Counted from the first letter of the stretch, positions 1 to 14,408 are shown. The stretch is DNA of 64,000 nt from Leptolyngbya sp. NIES-2104 (GCF_001485215.1 NZ_BBWW01000001.1:2542001-2606000); one strand, 5' to 3'. Numbers and translations: made by a program. The notes: a model not told the origin generated them from the sequence alone.

Positions 1-2369
<2,369 letters not shown>

Positions 2370-2468
2370 ACTAAATTGATTGACTCAATTCGCGATTAGT
2401 CCAATTACATTGGTGTCTGTGTATTTCTACCTGACAACGTACTATGCAGTTTTCTTGGTTCTTTTTGA

Positions 2469-2485
2469 CTGGGAACAACTCCCAG
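2469..2485 (-). other. 16S-23S spacer hairpin (boxB-like)
   Basis: CTGGGA and TCCCAG form a perfect 6-bp stem with a 5-base loop between tRNA-Ala and 23S. On the transcribed strand it is followed by the conserved cyanobacterial spacer string GAAAACTGCATAG (near 2445-2458). This matches the boxB/boxA antitermination region of cyanobacterial rRNA spacers. The assignment is by position and motif only. Confidence 0.55.
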
Positions 2486-2540
2486 CAGGCTCTCTATGCG
2501 ACTAGACGAGTTGCTGACTTGTTCCTGACTCTATAAAAGT

Positions 2541-2616
2541 TGGTGGAGGTTAGCGGACTCGAACCGCTGACATCCTGCTTGCAAAGCAGGCGCTCTACCA
2601 ACTGAGCTAAACCCCC
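2541..2616 (-). tRNA. tRNA-Ala (TGC)
   Basis: The complement folds as a cloverleaf: GGGGGTT acceptor arm, TTTGCAA anticodon loop with anticodon TGC, T loop GTTCGAGTC, acceptor partner AACCTCC and discriminator A. The terminal CCA is encoded (2541-2543). It sits in the 16S-23S spacer nearest 23S, its usual place in cyanobacterial rrn operons. Confidence 0.97.
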
Positions 2617-2651
2617 ATGCGTTAAAACACATCACGCCTGATTGAATGGAG

Positions 2652-2725
<74 letters not shown>

Positions 2726-2846
2726 ACATTTCCCTGAACCGGGATAGTTTAGAAGCACAGCGAAATCAATGGAAAGCTTCGACCGACCTTGAGATGACCA
2801 ACTTCTGTTTCAGACTAAGCTAAATCAGAAGGGGTAGGTCTCCCTT

Positions 2847-4338
<1,492 letters not shown>

Positions 4339-4387
4339 GAAGTTGTTTGTAGCTCGATAATTAGATGTTTATCCGGTTATCCTTCCG

Positions 4388-4407
4388 GTCTCTACATAAA
4401 TAGAGAC
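4388..4407 (-). other. pre-16S leader hairpin
   Basis: A 7-bp perfect stem GTCTCTA/TAGAGAC with a 6-base loop lies in the leader between the rrn promoter and 16S. It may be part of the 16S processing stalk or an antitermination structure; the sequence shows only the fold. There is no T-run, so it is not a terminator. Confidence 0.4.
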
Positions 4408-4530
4408 ATTTTCTTGACGAAGGCTTTCCTTTCTCTGGCTTCTAAACTATTCTGTTTTATAGGTTCAGTTCTCACAAATGAGGAGTGGGCGGCTTTCGCT
4501 CGGCTCCGTCTCTTTCACCCGCGCTTTGAT

Positions 4531-4560
4531 AATATAGCGTGTGAATTAGAAGGCTGTCAA
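4531..4560 (-). promoter_or_regulatory. rrn operon promoter
   Basis: On the minus strand a perfect -35 TTGACA (4555-4560) is followed after 18 bases by -10 TATATT (4531-4536), a near-consensus sigma70-type promoter. It lies about 190 bases upstream of 16S and would produce a leader of that length, as expected for an rRNA operon. Confidence 0.75.
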
Positions 4561-4604
4561 GCAGGTTTTTGGAAAAATGTTTGGGAGTTGTGGAAGTAGT
4601 TAGT

Positions 4605-5240
4605 CTAATCCTTGTAGGATAGGCTTTCTAAAATTTTTGAGTAGAGAGCTTGGGTGACGAGTTCGGCAGTTCGCTTGTCGGTTTCTTGTCGATAGGGGCT
4701 TGTATAGAGAGAAGCGCTAATTTGGATAGAGATGTTTGCGCGGGCTGTGGCATTCGGGGAGTAGGAGAGAGCGATCGGTAAAATAGGTATCTCTACACCT
4801 CCACTCGCCTCCGCCTGAAGCACTAATCTCGCAAGTCCAGTTTTGAATTCTCGGAGGGGTCGATCGCGGACAATTCCCCCTTCTGGAAAAATCACGAGTT
4901 TTTGTCCCGCGTGAAGCAATTCAATCGCACAGCGCAGACTAGAAACGCTCGGACGAGATAGATTTACTGGAAATGCACCAAGCCGCTCAATCATCCATCC
5001 CTGAATTCCTTCAAATTGGTTGGCGTTGGTCATGAATCTGAGTGGTTCTTTGCTGAGGAGTGAAAGGACAAGAGGGTCCCAGCGGCTGAAGTGTTTAGAA
5101 GCCAGGATTAGAGGACCCTTTTCGGGAAGGTGTTCTTGTCCTTGAATGTCGATCGAGCCAAAATAAAGTTTCAAAAATGCTCGATGAATCGGAAAAAGCG
5201 ACCAATACAGCCAAGGTTCGACAGTAGTAAGGGTGGACAC
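4605..5240 (-). CDS. 1-acyl-glycerol-3-phosphate acyltransferase family (PlsC-like)
   Basis: A 211-residue protein of the lysophospholipid acyltransferase superfamily, which transfers a fatty acyl group to a lysophospholipid such as lysophosphatidate at the membrane. The acceptor-site motif HFSRWD (H50-x4-D55) and the FPEGG motif (118-122) are both present, in normal order and spacing. It starts 5 bases after the stop of the DUF3370 gene, so the two are probably co-transcribed. Length is typical of short cyanobacterial members. The exact acceptor lipid cannot be read from the sequence. Confidence 0.85.
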   Translation of the reverse strand: MSTLTTVEPWLYWSLFPIHRAFLKLYFGSIDIQGQEHLPEKGPLILASKHFSRWDPLVLSLLSKEPLRFMTNANQFEGIQGWMIERLGAFPVNLSRPSVSSLRCAIELLHAGQKLVIFPEGGIVRDRPLREFKTGLARLVLQAEASGGVEIPILPIALSYSPNATARANISIQISASLYTSPYRQETDKRTAELVTQALYSKILESLSYKD

Positions 5241-5245
5241 GGCAG

Positions 5246-6679
5246 TTAACGGCTATTCGATAAGGTACGAACGGTCAGAAGTTGGGGAGGAGTAGCATCA
5301 GGTGGATAGAGGAAATCAATCTCAATCGATCGCGTTACTCCAGGTGGAAGGGTTAAATTCAGAAGCGGTTCGCCTTTTTGACCGCGACGTTGGACGAGGT
5401 GAATGAAACGGGTTTGGGAAACAGAGCGATCGTCAAGATATCGAAGTCGAACGGTTCCACGAAAAAAGATCCGGGGATCGGGTGGATTGAGGAAGACGAC
5501 TTCGTTACGGCTGCGGTCTTGTTTGATTGGGGTTTCGATCGATAACGAGATTCGCTGGGTTTGGCGAGTCGTATTTCGTAGTGGTAGCGTCAGAATGTAG
5601 TGAGTCGCGTAATTTCCGTTGGCGAGATAGGCAGTGTCAGGATAGCGCACAAGCATCGGGGCGCTTTGAATTTGCCCGGTGGCAAAAGTACCTTGTTCAA
5701 GGGTACTCAAACCATAGGAGAAAGCACGACCGGAATTTGGAATACCAAGATAGTCTTTTCGGTCATCAGTAATGGTAGTTCGCCATTCGGAGCCTTTAGA
5801 AACTCCAGCAACGCGACCATAGGTAACGTTTGTGCTTTTGGAGTTGAGCGGTGTGGGGGGGATGTCTCTGGGTCCTGCGACTCCAGCATTTACAAGGAGA
5901 TTGAGCCATTCTCCGATCGTTGGAACTCGTTCGGTGCGGTTCGAGTTTAGTGGGGCGAACATCGCGAGTGTGGCAACGTAAACGGGCGCATTGCTGGATA
6001 GGCGCATTAACGTAGAGCGACCATTCGAGGTTGGGGTGACAGTTCCCGCTGGAATCGGGAGATTCATCAGCATTTGAGCTTGTTTCGGTGGAATGACCAT
6101 GACGGTGGGAAGATTTCCTTGCCTTCGTCCACGTAAGATGTCGCTGACGACGCGGCTTCCGGGACCTGCAAAGACGGTTCCGACGGGATCTTCGACGTAG
6201 GGAGGAAGCTCAATAAAGAGGGCATCGGGACGAGTCAGATACGTTGCAGCTTGGGAAATGTCAACTTGAACGGGGCGATCGTTGGGATTGTAAAGGACGA
6301 TGCCTTGAAAGAGCGATCGCGTTTGACTCGAATTGCTGGCTCTTGAAATGTGATGAGCGAAAATATCGAATCGACCGTTGAAGGCGTAATTGAGATGAGC
6401 GGATGGAACCCGCATTCCTTGAGATGGAAAAGTTGAAAGCAAAATACCCTCGGTTAAAACGACTTCAGGGCTATTGCTGTTGAACACGGGAACATCATCG
6501 AGTTTGCCGGGAAGTGCTCGGATTTCTTGGGGTTCGATGAATTCTTGGGGAGGAACGCTTTCTTGAGGGGGAAGTGTTTCCTGGGTTGTGGGTTGGGGAG
6601 CGACGATCAGAGGAGGAAAAGTCAGAACTCGCGTCGGAAGTTGGGCAAGAGAGAAAGACAAGATTGGAAACATGGACAC
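5246..6679 (-). CDS. DUF3370 domain protein, secreted
   Basis: A 477-residue protein with a short hydrophobic N-terminus, then a Pro/Gln-rich linker (about residues 28-50), then a long beta-rich body beginning EIRALPGKLDDVPVFNS, recognisable as the cyanobacterial DUF3370 family. Its function is unknown. The export-like N-terminus suggests a periplasmic or envelope protein. It lies 5 bases upstream of the PlsC-like gene on the same strand, suggesting one transcript and perhaps an envelope role. Family assignment is from recalled family character, not a search. Confidence 0.75.
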   Translation of the reverse strand: MSMFPILSFSLAQLPTRVLTFPPLIVAPQPTTQETLPPQESVPPQEFIEPQEIRALPGKLDDVPVFNSNSPEVVLTEGILLSTFPSQGMRVPSAHLNYAFNGRFDIFAHHISRASNSSQTRSLFQGIVLYNPNDRPVQVDISQAATYLTRPDALFIELPPYVEDPVGTVFAGPGSRVVSDILRGRRQGNLPTVMVIPPKQAQMLMNLPIPAGTVTPTSNGRSTLMRLSSNAPVYVATLAMFAPLNSNRTERVPTIGEWLNLLVNAGVAGPRDIPPTPLNSKSTNVTYGRVAGVSKGSEWRTTITDDRKDYLGIPNSGRAFSYGLSTLEQGTFATGQIQSAPMLVRYPDTAYLANGNYATHYILTLPLRNTTRQTQRISLSIETPIKQDRSRNEVVFLNPPDPRIFFRGTVRLRYLDDRSVSQTRFIHLVQRRGQKGEPLLNLTLPPGVTRSIEIDFLYPPDATPPQLLTVRTLSNSR

Positions 6680-6813
6680 ACTACTAACCAGCTTGAATCA
6701 ACAGCAATAGAGGTAAACGTCAAGAATGCTATCCTCTATCGCACCATTTTTTACATTCTTTGCCTTAATTAAGCATAGAATTTGTCGCAAGCTTACACGA
6801 GAAAAGTTCCGAT

Positions 6814-7617
6814 ATGGTGCAAGTCTGCTTAGATGCAAAGGGTTTCACGGTTAAACCACGATCGATGCAAGGCGTACTCGGTTTTGTCTTATCGATCACC
6901 AGTGTTGGTATTGTTAGTCTGATTGGGAGTTCACAGCCTGTAAATGCGGCTCCGAAACGCAGTGATTATTGTGACGGAAAATTAAGTGATGGTTGGCTAA
7001 CGGGCGTTTACGCTTGTCTGTTTCCAAGTGGAAGTCGGTTCCAGGGGAATCTTCACAAGCATGAGCGGGAAGGACAGGGCATTTTTATCTATCCTGATGG
7101 AACGCGATGTGAAGGAAACTTTCAGAACAATTTATTAAACGGGCGCGGCGTTTGTCAGTTTGCGAGTGGAAATCGGTATGAAGGCGAATTTCGGCAAAAT
7201 GTGCAGCAAGGACAGGGCGTGTTCGTTTACCGGGATGGGACACAATGCGAGGGGAATTTTCGACAGAACGCATTGAATGGATTTGGACGCTGTACGTTTG
7301 CGAGTAGAAATCGGTATGAAGGGGCATTTCAAAACAACGTTCGGCAAGGGCGCGGGGTATTCATTTATGCCAATGGAACGCGATGTGAAGGAGAGTTTCG
7401 GCAGAATACGATGAATGGGTTCGGGGTTTGTGTGTATCCGAATGGCGATCGATATGAGGGATCGTTTCAGAATAATCAGCGAAATGGGCGCGGAACTTAT
7501 ATCTTCGCGAATGGAAGACGATCGCAAGGAATTTGGAGGAATGGAAATCCTCCACAGGTTCGACCGCCGCAAGCAAGACCCGCCCCTCGCCCGCGACAAG
7601 TTCGCCCAAGACGGTAG
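6814..7617 (+). CDS. MORN-repeat protein, secreted
   Basis: A 267-residue protein with an export signal-like stretch (residues 18-46, GVLGFVLSITS... ending VNAA) followed by eight tandem 23-residue MORN repeats and a Pro/Arg-rich tail. The repeats alternate between an RYEG and an RCEG core, so the real unit is about 46 residues with a cysteine in every second repeat. MORN repeats bind lipids or proteins in other systems; the role here is unknown. Met18 is an alternative start giving a more typical signal peptide. No strong ribosome binding site is seen at either start. Confidence 0.8.
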   Translation: MVQVCLDAKGFTVKPRSMQGVLGFVLSITSVGIVSLIGSSQPVNAAPKRSDYCDGKLSDGWLTGVYACLFPSGSRFQGNLHKHEREGQGIFIYPDGTRCEGNFQNNLLNGRGVCQFASGNRYEGEFRQNVQQGQGVFVYRDGTQCEGNFRQNALNGFGRCTFASRNRYEGAFQNNVRQGRGVFIYANGTRCEGEFRQNTMNGFGVCVYPNGDRYEGSFQNNQRNGRGTYIFANGRRSQGIWRNGNPPQVRPPQARPAPRPRQVRPRR

Positions 7618-7627
7618 ACATTAGCAA

Positions 7628-7659
7628 AACAGCGATCGCTAAACTTGGCGATCGCTGTT
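7628..7659. terminator. bidirectional hairpin between MORN gene and ppc
   Basis: AACAGCGATCGC (7628-7639) and GCGATCGCTGTT (7648-7659) form a perfect 12-bp stem with an 8-base loop between two convergent genes. Each arm contains one HIP1 octamer. There is no long T-run, so termination efficiency is uncertain. Confidence 0.6.
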
Positions 7660-7680
7660 CCTAAAATCATTGAGTCTTAA

Positions 7681-10600
7681 TCAACCTGTATTTCTCATTC
7701 CTGCCGCGATTCCGTTAATCGTCAGCAATGCGCCGCGTAGGAGTTCACCTTTGCTGTAGCGAGATCGCACCACGCCCGAAGCCGCAAGCGTTTTATGTTG
7801 CCGTAATCGTTTCAACAATGACACTTGAAGGAATCCGAGCGGCACGATCGTACCGTTGCGTAATTGAACCGATCGCTGAAGCTCTGGGTCGCCATCTAAC
7901 AATCGATTGTGTCCGGTAATTGTCAGAACTAGCTCACGAGTTAACAGATACTCATTGCGAATCTGCTCAAACACTGGCGCAAATCGCTCTCGGTCTTCAG
8001 GTTGAGTGAGTTCATCCACGTAGTGACCTGCAATCTGCAAATCAACTTTAGAGAGCGTCATTTCGACTCTCGAAATCGCCATCTTGAAGAAGGGCCATTT
8101 GTAGTAAAAATGCCGGAGAAGCTGCATGTGTTTTTCAGGCGCTTCATCCAGGAATCCTTGTAGTGCAGTTCCAACCCCGTACCACGAAGGTAGTAGGAAT
8201 CGGCTTTGTGTCCAGCTAAAGACCCAGGGAATTGCACGTAAACTGCCTAAATCTTTTTTGCCACCTCGACGGGCGGGACGGGAACTGATTTGAAGCTGAC
8301 TGATTTCTTCGATCGGAGTAACTTGATGAAAGAAGTCAATAAAATCGGGTTGTTCGTAGATTAAGCCGCGATAGTGTTTACGCGATCGAGCCGCCAATTC
8401 TTCCATCACTTGTTGCCAAGGCGCAATCTCATCGAATTTGTTCTGCAACAAGCTTCCTTGAATCACTGCGGTTGTCACAGTTTCCAAGTTATAAAGCGCG
8501 AGTTCTGGCAGCGAATACTTCGAGGCAAGCACTTCCCCTTGTTCTGTGATCTTGATTCGACCGTTCACACTATGTCCAGGTTGCGCCAGAATTGCCTCGT
8601 AAGCAGGACCGCCACCCCGACCCACAGATCCGCCCCGACCGTGGAAGATTCGCAGCACGACTCCATGTTCATCCGCAATGCTTTGAAGGGCTTGCTGGGC
8701 TTTGTGAATCTCCCAGTTACTACTTAAGAAACCGGAATCTTTATTACTGTCAGAATAGCCGAGCATCACTTCTTGGAGGGCGGTATTCACTCCGATCGAG
8801 TCAAAGCCACCCGCTAATAAAGCTTTATAGAACGGCAGTCCAAACACACTCTGCATGATGCTTGGAGCTTTTTGCAAGTCTTCCACCGTTTCAAACAGAG
8901 GTACCACTTGAATCGATCCGATTCCAGTTGCCGGGTCATAAAGTCCTGCCTCTTTCGCGAACAGCAAGACCTCTAGCAAATCACTGAGATCGTGACTCAT
9001 GCTGATAATGTAGGTGCGACAGATATCGATACCGAATTCTTGTTGCAGTTTGCGAACCATGCGGAAAGTCGCGATCGCTTCACGAGTGCGATCGGAAAAT
9101 GGCAGTTCCGAAGGGATCAAAGGTCTACGAGTTTTTAGCTCGGAAATCAACCATTCGCACCGCTCGTCTTCGGTCATGTCGTTGTAGGACTTCGGCAGCA
9201 TTTGGAGATACTCGACCACTTCATTCATTGTTTCTGAATGACGGGGGCTTTCTTGACGAATGTCTAGATGAGCTAAGTTGAACCCGAAGATTTCGACTTG
9301 ACAGATTAAATGATCTAAGTCGCGACAGCTTAATCCGGTGGCAGCCAGATTGCTTTGAATCAATCGCAGTTCAGTGAGGAAGTCTTCACCCGATCGATAA
9401 ATCGTCGTTTCGTCGTATTCGGGCATTTCTTGTTGTAGCCCGTCGATATTCGACAGAATTTGATTGCGTTCTAGCGTGTTCTCTAATCGCTTGCAAATGT
9501 AGGCGAGTTTGAGCCGATAGGGTTCTTGGCGAAATCGGATCGATAAGCGATCGTACACATCCGGCATTCGCTGTTGATCTTGTTCTAAAGATTCCAACAA
9601 ATCGGGAAGAACATCACTCCAATGCAGCGACAGACTTAATAAATCGGTCAAAGACTGAATCGATTGAACATACCGTTCTAGGACGAGACGGCGTTGATAA
9701 CAAGCAGTTTGCCAAGTGACTTGCGGAGTGACGGACGGGTTGCCATCGCGATCGGCTCCGACCCATGATCCAAACTGGCAGAAATTCCGACGCGGCATCT
9801 GCATGTTCGGAAACGATCCGTGTACCGCTTCTTCTAATCGTTTGTACAGATGGGGAATCGCATCGAAAATCACTTCTCGGAAGTAGTGCAGCGCGTGATC
9901 AACCTCGTCGAGAACGGTCGGCTTGAATTGATGCAGTTCATCGGTTCGCCACCAAAGGCGAATTTCCTCGGTCAATTGATCGCGCAGAGCATCCGCCTCC
10001 CAAGAGGAAGAAAGCCCGATCGCTTTTAAGCTATCCTCTACGCTGTCTAACTGCCGGAGAATTTTCGCGATGCGTCGCTGTTTGTCGCGAATGGTGTGAC
10101 GGACAATCTCAGTTGGGTGAGCCGTAAACACGAGCCACACATCTAATTGACTGATCAAGCGTTGAATCAACTGCGGTGGAACGTTTAGCTGTTTCAAGCG
10201 GGGAAACAACCAGTGAAACGTGCCAATTTCGCGCCGAGAAGCCGCCTCATGCAGGCTGCGTTCTAGAAAATCTGTTTCCGGTCGTCCTGCATCTTCCTCG
10301 GTTGCATACGCTTGCCGCTGATGTTTTGGATCAGGTTGAGCGTGTCCCTCTCGTGCCATGCGGTACTGTAACTGTTGATCGCGCTGTTCGTAGTGCTGCT
10401 CAACAATATTAATGAGCTGAAAGTAAAGTGCAAAAGCGCGAGCGGCTCGAATCGCTTCATTGAGGTCGAGCTTTTCCACGACTTGTAGCACTTCTGACCC
10501 TGTGAACGTCGTCGCTTGACCCTCCGGAGAACACATCCGCCTCAACTGATTGAGCAAATCGACTAATTCCTGTCCGCATTCTTGGCGCAATACGGCTTCC

Positions 10601-10725
10601 CACAGATCCTCAACGATTCTGAGCCGATGACGCAAAAACAAATCAGACATCATCGCGGTCATATCTTCGGAAGTTGTGGTGAGGCTGGTCGAAAATTCGT
10701 CGGAGGAAGGGCGGGTCGAACTCAT
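7681..10725 (-). CDS. ppc: phosphoenolpyruvate carboxylase
   Basis: A 1014-residue enzyme that carboxylates phosphoenolpyruvate with bicarbonate to oxaloacetate, the anaplerotic entry to the cyanobacterial TCA reactions. Seen: the catalytic-His block [12 protein letters not shown] (near residue 196), [10 protein letters not shown], the [14 protein letters not shown] loop and the obligatory C-terminal RNTG. Length is full for the cyanobacterial enzyme, with no frameshift. A small conserved protein gene lies just upstream on the same strand (58-base gap) and may share its transcript. Confidence 0.98.
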   Translation of the reverse strand: MSSTRPSSDEFSTSLTTTSEDMTAMMSDLFLRHRLRIVEDLWEAVLRQECGQELVDLLNQLRRMCSPEGQATTFTGSEVLQVVEKLDLNEAIRAARAFALYFQLINIVEQHYEQRDQQLQYRMAREGHAQPDPKHQRQAYATEEDAGRPETDFLERSLHEAASRREIGTFHWLFPRLKQLNVPPQLIQRLISQLDVWLVFTAHPTEIVRHTIRDKQRRIAKILRQLDSVEDSLKAIGLSSSWEADALRDQLTEEIRLWWRTDELHQFKPTVLDEVDHALHYFREVIFDAIPHLYKRLEEAVHGSFPNMQMPRRNFCQFGSWVGADRDGNPSVTPQVTWQTACYQRRLVLERYVQSIQSLTDLLSLSLHWSDVLPDLLESLEQDQQRMPDVYDRLSIRFRQEPYRLKLAYICKRLENTLERNQILSNIDGLQQEMPEYDETTIYRSGEDFLTELRLIQSNLAATGLSCRDLDHLICQVEIFGFNLAHLDIRQESPRHSETMNEVVEYLQMLPKSYNDMTEDERCEWLISELKTRRPLIPSELPFSDRTREAIATFRMVRKLQQEFGIDICRTYIISMSHDLSDLLEVLLFAKEAGLYDPATGIGSIQVVPLFETVEDLQKAPSIMQSVFGLPFYKALLAGGFDSIGVNTALQEVMLGYSDSNKDSGFLSSNWEIHKAQQALQSIADEHGVVLRIFHGRGGSVGRGGGPAYEAILAQPGHSVNGRIKITEQGEVLASKYSLPELALYNLETVTTAVIQGSLLQNKFDEIAPWQQVMEELAARSRKHYRGLIYEQPDFIDFFHQVTPIEEISQLQISSRPARRGGKKDLGSLRAIPWVFSWTQSRFLLPSWYGVGTALQGFLDEAPEKHMQLLRHFYYKWPFFKMAISRVEMTLSKVDLQIAGHYVDELTQPEDRERFAPVFEQIRNEYLLTRELVLTITGHNRLLDGDPELQRSVQLRNGTIVPLGFLQVSLLKRLRQHKTLAASGVVRSRYSKGELLRGALLTINGIAAGMRNTG

Positions 10726-10783
10726 ACAGTATTCCAGGGAGGTTCAACAATTTTAGGGGACGAAGGCACGATCGCGGAAATGA

Positions 10784-10981
10784 TCAGTCCTGATCTGGCG
10801 GAAAGTCGAGTCGAGGAAGACGATCGCCTCGAAAGATTTCTTCGCTCATCGTGCCGAGTTCCTGAAGGGTTTGCGCGATCGCATTTCCTCCAATGAGTGC
10901 GACTAAAACAGGAACCGTTGCTAAACTCAAAGCAACGTCAGGATCAAGAAAGCCAAAAATGCGATCGGTGTCAGATTTCAT
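10784..10981 (-). CDS. small conserved cyanobacterial protein
   Basis: A 65-residue protein with one hydrophobic segment (residues 17-38, VALSLATVPVLVALIGG) and an acidic C-terminus containing EEIFRGDRLPRLDFPP. It resembles small conserved cyanobacterial proteins of unknown function that I recall with this C-terminal signature. It lies 58 bases upstream of ppc on the same strand. Probably a single-span membrane protein; no function can be assigned. Confidence 0.6.
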   Translation of the reverse strand: MKSDTDRIFGFLDPDVALSLATVPVLVALIGGNAIAQTLQELGTMSEEIFRGDRLPRLDFPPDQD

Positions 10982-11328
10982 CGATTGTAGGTTCCAATGA
11001 GAAGGTAGACCAGTGTTTAGCGTAACAGTCTAATTTGCAAGTCTGTGCATCGTTTCTCTAGATGTATCTAAAGAGATGAGAAAAAGATCAAAACTTGGAA
11101 TCGAATGTGAAATGAATGAAACGGTCAGCTATCGACACAACAGCACTTTAGAGCGATAAAGCGATCGCTGAAAAAATTGTACCGATGGTGCGGTTTGTGC
11201 TTACCATAACTAAAAAAAGTGTATCAAAATCAAAAGTTAAGCTTAAATGCACAAGGTTAGACGCTAATCTAATCTGCTGCTGCCCGTTAAGTATTTTGTT
11301 GGACATTACACAGGGACTCTAAATTCCG
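10982..11328. other. intergenic region between divergent genes
   Basis: A 347-base AT-rich gap between the small protein (minus) and the DUF1574 gene (plus). It must hold both promoters. It contains one HIP1 octamer (about 11161) and A-rich tracts near 11210-11240. I see no clear -35/-10 pair, RNA gene or repeat. Confidence 0.5.
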
Positions 11329-14300
11329 ATGGGGAATCGATCGCCGTACACGCTCTCTTCGTCACCACAAGCTGTGGGATCACGTCTGCCATTGTTGCCG
11401 TGGCTCCATCGCGTGATCGGCATTCCTCACACTCATCTCCAAGTCCGACTGCGCGGAAACAATCTCTACATCCTAGCGGAAGGTCGAAACTGTCCAGAGC
11501 GATCGCTGATTTTTACCCACCTTGTTCGCGCTCTATCAAAGACCGAAATCGAAACGCTGCTTCCTCCCTCTCAGCCCAAAATTTACCAAGTCATTCTCTA
11601 CGGGCGCAAAGTCGGAGAGTCGCGTCCACAATGGGCAGACGTGATTCATCTGGCGCAACTCGATCGCTATTTAGAAAATCTCGATGATCCCAAAACTGAA
11701 GTCACCGTCGCGATCGAGCTTGCAAATCTGGGAATGGCACGACGGGGAAGACCGGATGCGATCGCCCGCTATTTGAGTGAGGCTCTAACTTCTTTGGGCG
11801 TTGCGGTTCGTGCAAGTGTGAAATCTGCCGCGCTACCCGAAGAAACTGGACTCCCTCAGACAGCGAATCTGGCTTCAGTGTTCAGCAGTACGGCATCTCT
11901 TACCCCTCAAGCGTTATTAAATCGATTGTGGGTGGTGTGCGAATCGGCGTACAGCCCAGATTCAACATTGCTCACAGAAACGATCGCGCAAAACCTTCGA
12001 GATCTTGAACTTGATGGATTTAGAGATGCGATCGTCTTTAGTCGCGTCCGAGGTGAAACTAAACCTGAATGGGTGCTACGAGTCGATCTGACTCCGCCCC
12101 AAGAAATGCTGAAGGATTGGGCGCGGTGGGGAGATGTAGAAGCGCTGACGCGACTCATGAACAATGCAGTGCGGGATCAGGGCATCGAAATTTCTGCAAC
12201 TTTGATGGGCATTACGCTGCATGTGACGGCGCAGCGAGAGAAACCCCCGGAAAGACAGCGAGTATTTGCCGCGATCGCGCCTCTGATCGATACGATCGCG
12301 CCTCAAGGCATTCATTCAATGGCGGTGTATGGTCTGAGTGGTGCACCGAATCCGATTCCGCAGTTGTCGATTCCTGATTCTCCGGTTTGGGTGCAGTGGA
12401 TGGATTTGCCTGCAAAGGAACATCCTGCACTATCGGAATCTACAAGAGAATTAGCGAAACAAGGGGATTTAAGCGCGATCGCATTTCTCCTGACTCGCCA
12501 ACTCAATCCAAATCTCGATCACCAATTAGCGACAGGCGGAATTCGGCTGCAAATTCGTCAGAAAGAAGATTTGCTCCACATCATGACTGATGCGCCTGTT
12601 TGTCCGTCTCAAAGTCAAATCGGGGCGAAGGTCGCGAAATATATTCGATCGTTGGATCTTCCAGAGATTCAAGGGGTGCGGGTGTATGGAAGACGATCGG
12701 GACAAAAACGTCCTCTCTGGAGTTATGGTGTCGATTTTGCAACTAGAGATCGGTTAATCCCCGAAGCGACTCCTGAATTTGCCGCTTCAGATGCGTATGT
12801 CGGCGATCTTCTGACCAAAGAACCGGGATCGCTAACCGTTCCAGAATTTGAAGAGGCTGAACCGACCGTATGGGATCGCATGATCGAAGCGATTCAAGGA
12901 GGCATGGCGCGGACTCGAATTTTTACGATCGAATCCGAAACTGCTCCGAATACTGCAAGAGCCACGCAATCCGCTGTTCCAAATGAAGCCAAAGCTGCGA
13001 TCGTCTGGGGAATTCTCGGCATTCTGCTCACGGTTCAAGCCGATTGGCTCTTGGGGCAATTCGTTAAACCGTTACTGGCAACTAAACCTGCTCCCACTGC
13101 TTCCCCGTCTCCGCTACCTCCGGAGCAACTAACGCTGCCCCAATTTTCACTGCAAAAAACACCTGGATTTGACGCGATCGGATCAGGTTTTACACAATCG
13201 GGATCAACGTTACTCACTTCGGGATCGGGTTCAACCGCGTTACTGGTTTCTCCATTGAAACCGAAAGCCGCGATCGACACTTCTCGATCGCCCTATCCCA
13301 CATTCAACGCGCCCCAACTCGACGAAAAATTCGTTCTCTATCGTCAGTACGTTGCTCAAAATGGTGCGCCTGACGTTCTGATTGTCGGAAGCTCTCGTGC
13401 GATGCGAGGAATTGATCCAGTCGTTTTAGAACAAACGCTGGCAACTCAGGGCTACCCCGGAATGCGCGTTTTTAACTTCGGAATCAACGGGGCAACGGTT
13501 CAAGTTGTGGATCTCGTCGTACGGCGATTATTAGCATCGGAAAAACAGCCGAAATTGATTTTATTTGCAGACGGCTTGAGAGCGTTCAACGATGGGCGAC
13601 CAGATGTCACGTTTAATGCGATCGCGTCTTCTCCCGGTTTCCGCAAACTGCCCGAAATAGCAGCGGAATCTGCTGCAAATCCGACTCAAGCGTTTACTAA
13701 ACCATTAGAAACATTGGCGCGAACCAATACAACGGTTGTCGATCGCTATAAATCATTCAATGATCAACTCTTGCAACAAGTCGGTCAACTTTCTACTGTT
13801 TGGAGTGAGCGAGATAAGCTGCAAACGCTTCTGAAGCGGAGTTTAACGTTTGGATCGATCGCAAGTTCTGAACCTGATCCAGAATCCACGATCGAGGGTT
13901 CTGGCTTGATTGATATCAATGGATTTTTACCGATTTCTAATCGCTTCAATCCGGTCACGTACTATCAGAAATATTCGCGAGTACCGGGTGAGAGTGATGC
14001 TGATTATGCGAATTTCAATTTAGACGGAGCGCAAACGCAGGCATTACGATCTCTCGCTCAATACACAAAATCTCAAGATATTCCACTCGTCGTCATTAAT
14101 TTACCGCTCACTGAACAGTATCTGGATTCGTATCGACGCGATCGAGAGCAACAATTCCAGCAGTATCTGATGGGAATGTCTGGAGAATTAGGCTTTACTT
14201 ACCGCGATTTATTAGAGAACTGGAAAGATACGCCTGACTTTTTCTCTGATCCAAGCCATGTGAACCGCTATGGTGCTTATGCTGTCTCGACTCACCTCGC

Positions 14301-14334
14301 TAAAGATCCACTAATCCCGTGGAGAAGAAGATAG
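11329..14334 (+). CDS. DUF1574 SGNH-like protein with N-terminal repeat domains
   Basis: A 1001-residue membrane-linked protein. The N-terminal half holds about four diverged copies of a module of roughly 110-130 residues (compare LQVRLRGNNLYI, IEISATLMGITLHV and IRLQIRQKEDLLHI). A single membrane segment follows near residue 560 (AAIVWGILGILLTV), then a Pro/Ser-rich linker. The C-terminal DUF1574 domain (from about 660) has VLIVGSSRAMRG (a Ser nucleophile block), FNFGINGAT and the terminal DPSH Asp-x-x-His pair of SGNH hydrolases, so an ester- or acyl-transfer activity on an exported substrate is plausible. The substrate is unknown. Confidence 0.75.
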   Translation: MGNRSPYTLSSSPQAVGSRLPLLPWLHRVIGIPHTHLQVRLRGNNLYILAEGRNCPERSLIFTHLVRALSKTEIETLLPPSQPKIYQVILYGRKVGESRPQWADVIHLAQLDRYLENLDDPKTEVTVAIELANLGMARRGRPDAIARYLSEALTSLGVAVRASVKSAALPEETGLPQTANLASVFSSTASLTPQALLNRLWVVCESAYSPDSTLLTETIAQNLRDLELDGFRDAIVFSRVRGETKPEWVLRVDLTPPQEMLKDWARWGDVEALTRLMNNAVRDQGIEISATLMGITLHVTAQREKPPERQRVFAAIAPLIDTIAPQGIHSMAVYGLSGAPNPIPQLSIPDSPVWVQWMDLPAKEHPALSESTRELAKQGDLSAIAFLLTRQLNPNLDHQLATGGIRLQIRQKEDLLHIMTDAPVCPSQSQIGAKVAKYIRSLDLPEIQGVRVYGRRSGQKRPLWSYGVDFATRDRLIPEATPEFAASDAYVGDLLTKEPGSLTVPEFEEAEPTVWDRMIEAIQGGMARTRIFTIESETAPNTARATQSAVPNEAKAAIVWGILGILLTVQADWLLGQFVKPLLATKPAPTASPSPLPPEQLTLPQFSLQKTPGFDAIGSGFTQSGSTLLTSGSGSTALLVSPLKPKAAIDTSRSPYPTFNAPQLDEKFVLYRQYVAQNGAPDVLIVGSSRAMRGIDPVVLEQTLATQGYPGMRVFNFGINGATVQVVDLVVRRLLASEKQPKLILFADGLRAFNDGRPDVTFNAIASSPGFRKLPEIAAESAANPTQAFTKPLETLARTNTTVVDRYKSFNDQLLQQVGQLSTVWSERDKLQTLLKRSLTFGSIASSEPDPESTIEGSGLIDINGFLPISNRFNPVTYYQKYSRVPGESDADYANFNLDGAQTQALRSLAQYTKSQDIPLVVINLPLTEQYLDSYRRDREQQFQQYLMGMSGELGFTYRDLLENWKDTPDFFSDPSHVNRYGAYAVSTHLAKDPLIPWRRR

Positions 14335-14361
14335 TAATTCATCACAAGCTGGATCATAAAA

Positions 14362-14391
14362 AATTCGCAGATAGAACACCATCTGCGAATT
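14362..14391. terminator. bidirectional terminator hairpin
   Basis: AATTCGCAGAT and ATCTGCGAATT form a perfect 11-bp stem with an 8-base loop between the convergent DUF1574 and DUF3352 genes. It is preceded by an A-run (A6, U-tract for the minus transcript) and followed by an AT-rich stretch. Confidence 0.7.
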
Positions 14392-14408
14392 CTAAATTGT
14401 TCAGCCGA

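Noticed and set aside
7085-7627. Long minus-strand frames opposite the MORN gene
   Set aside because: They arise from the regular repeat structure of the MORN gene and encode no known pattern.
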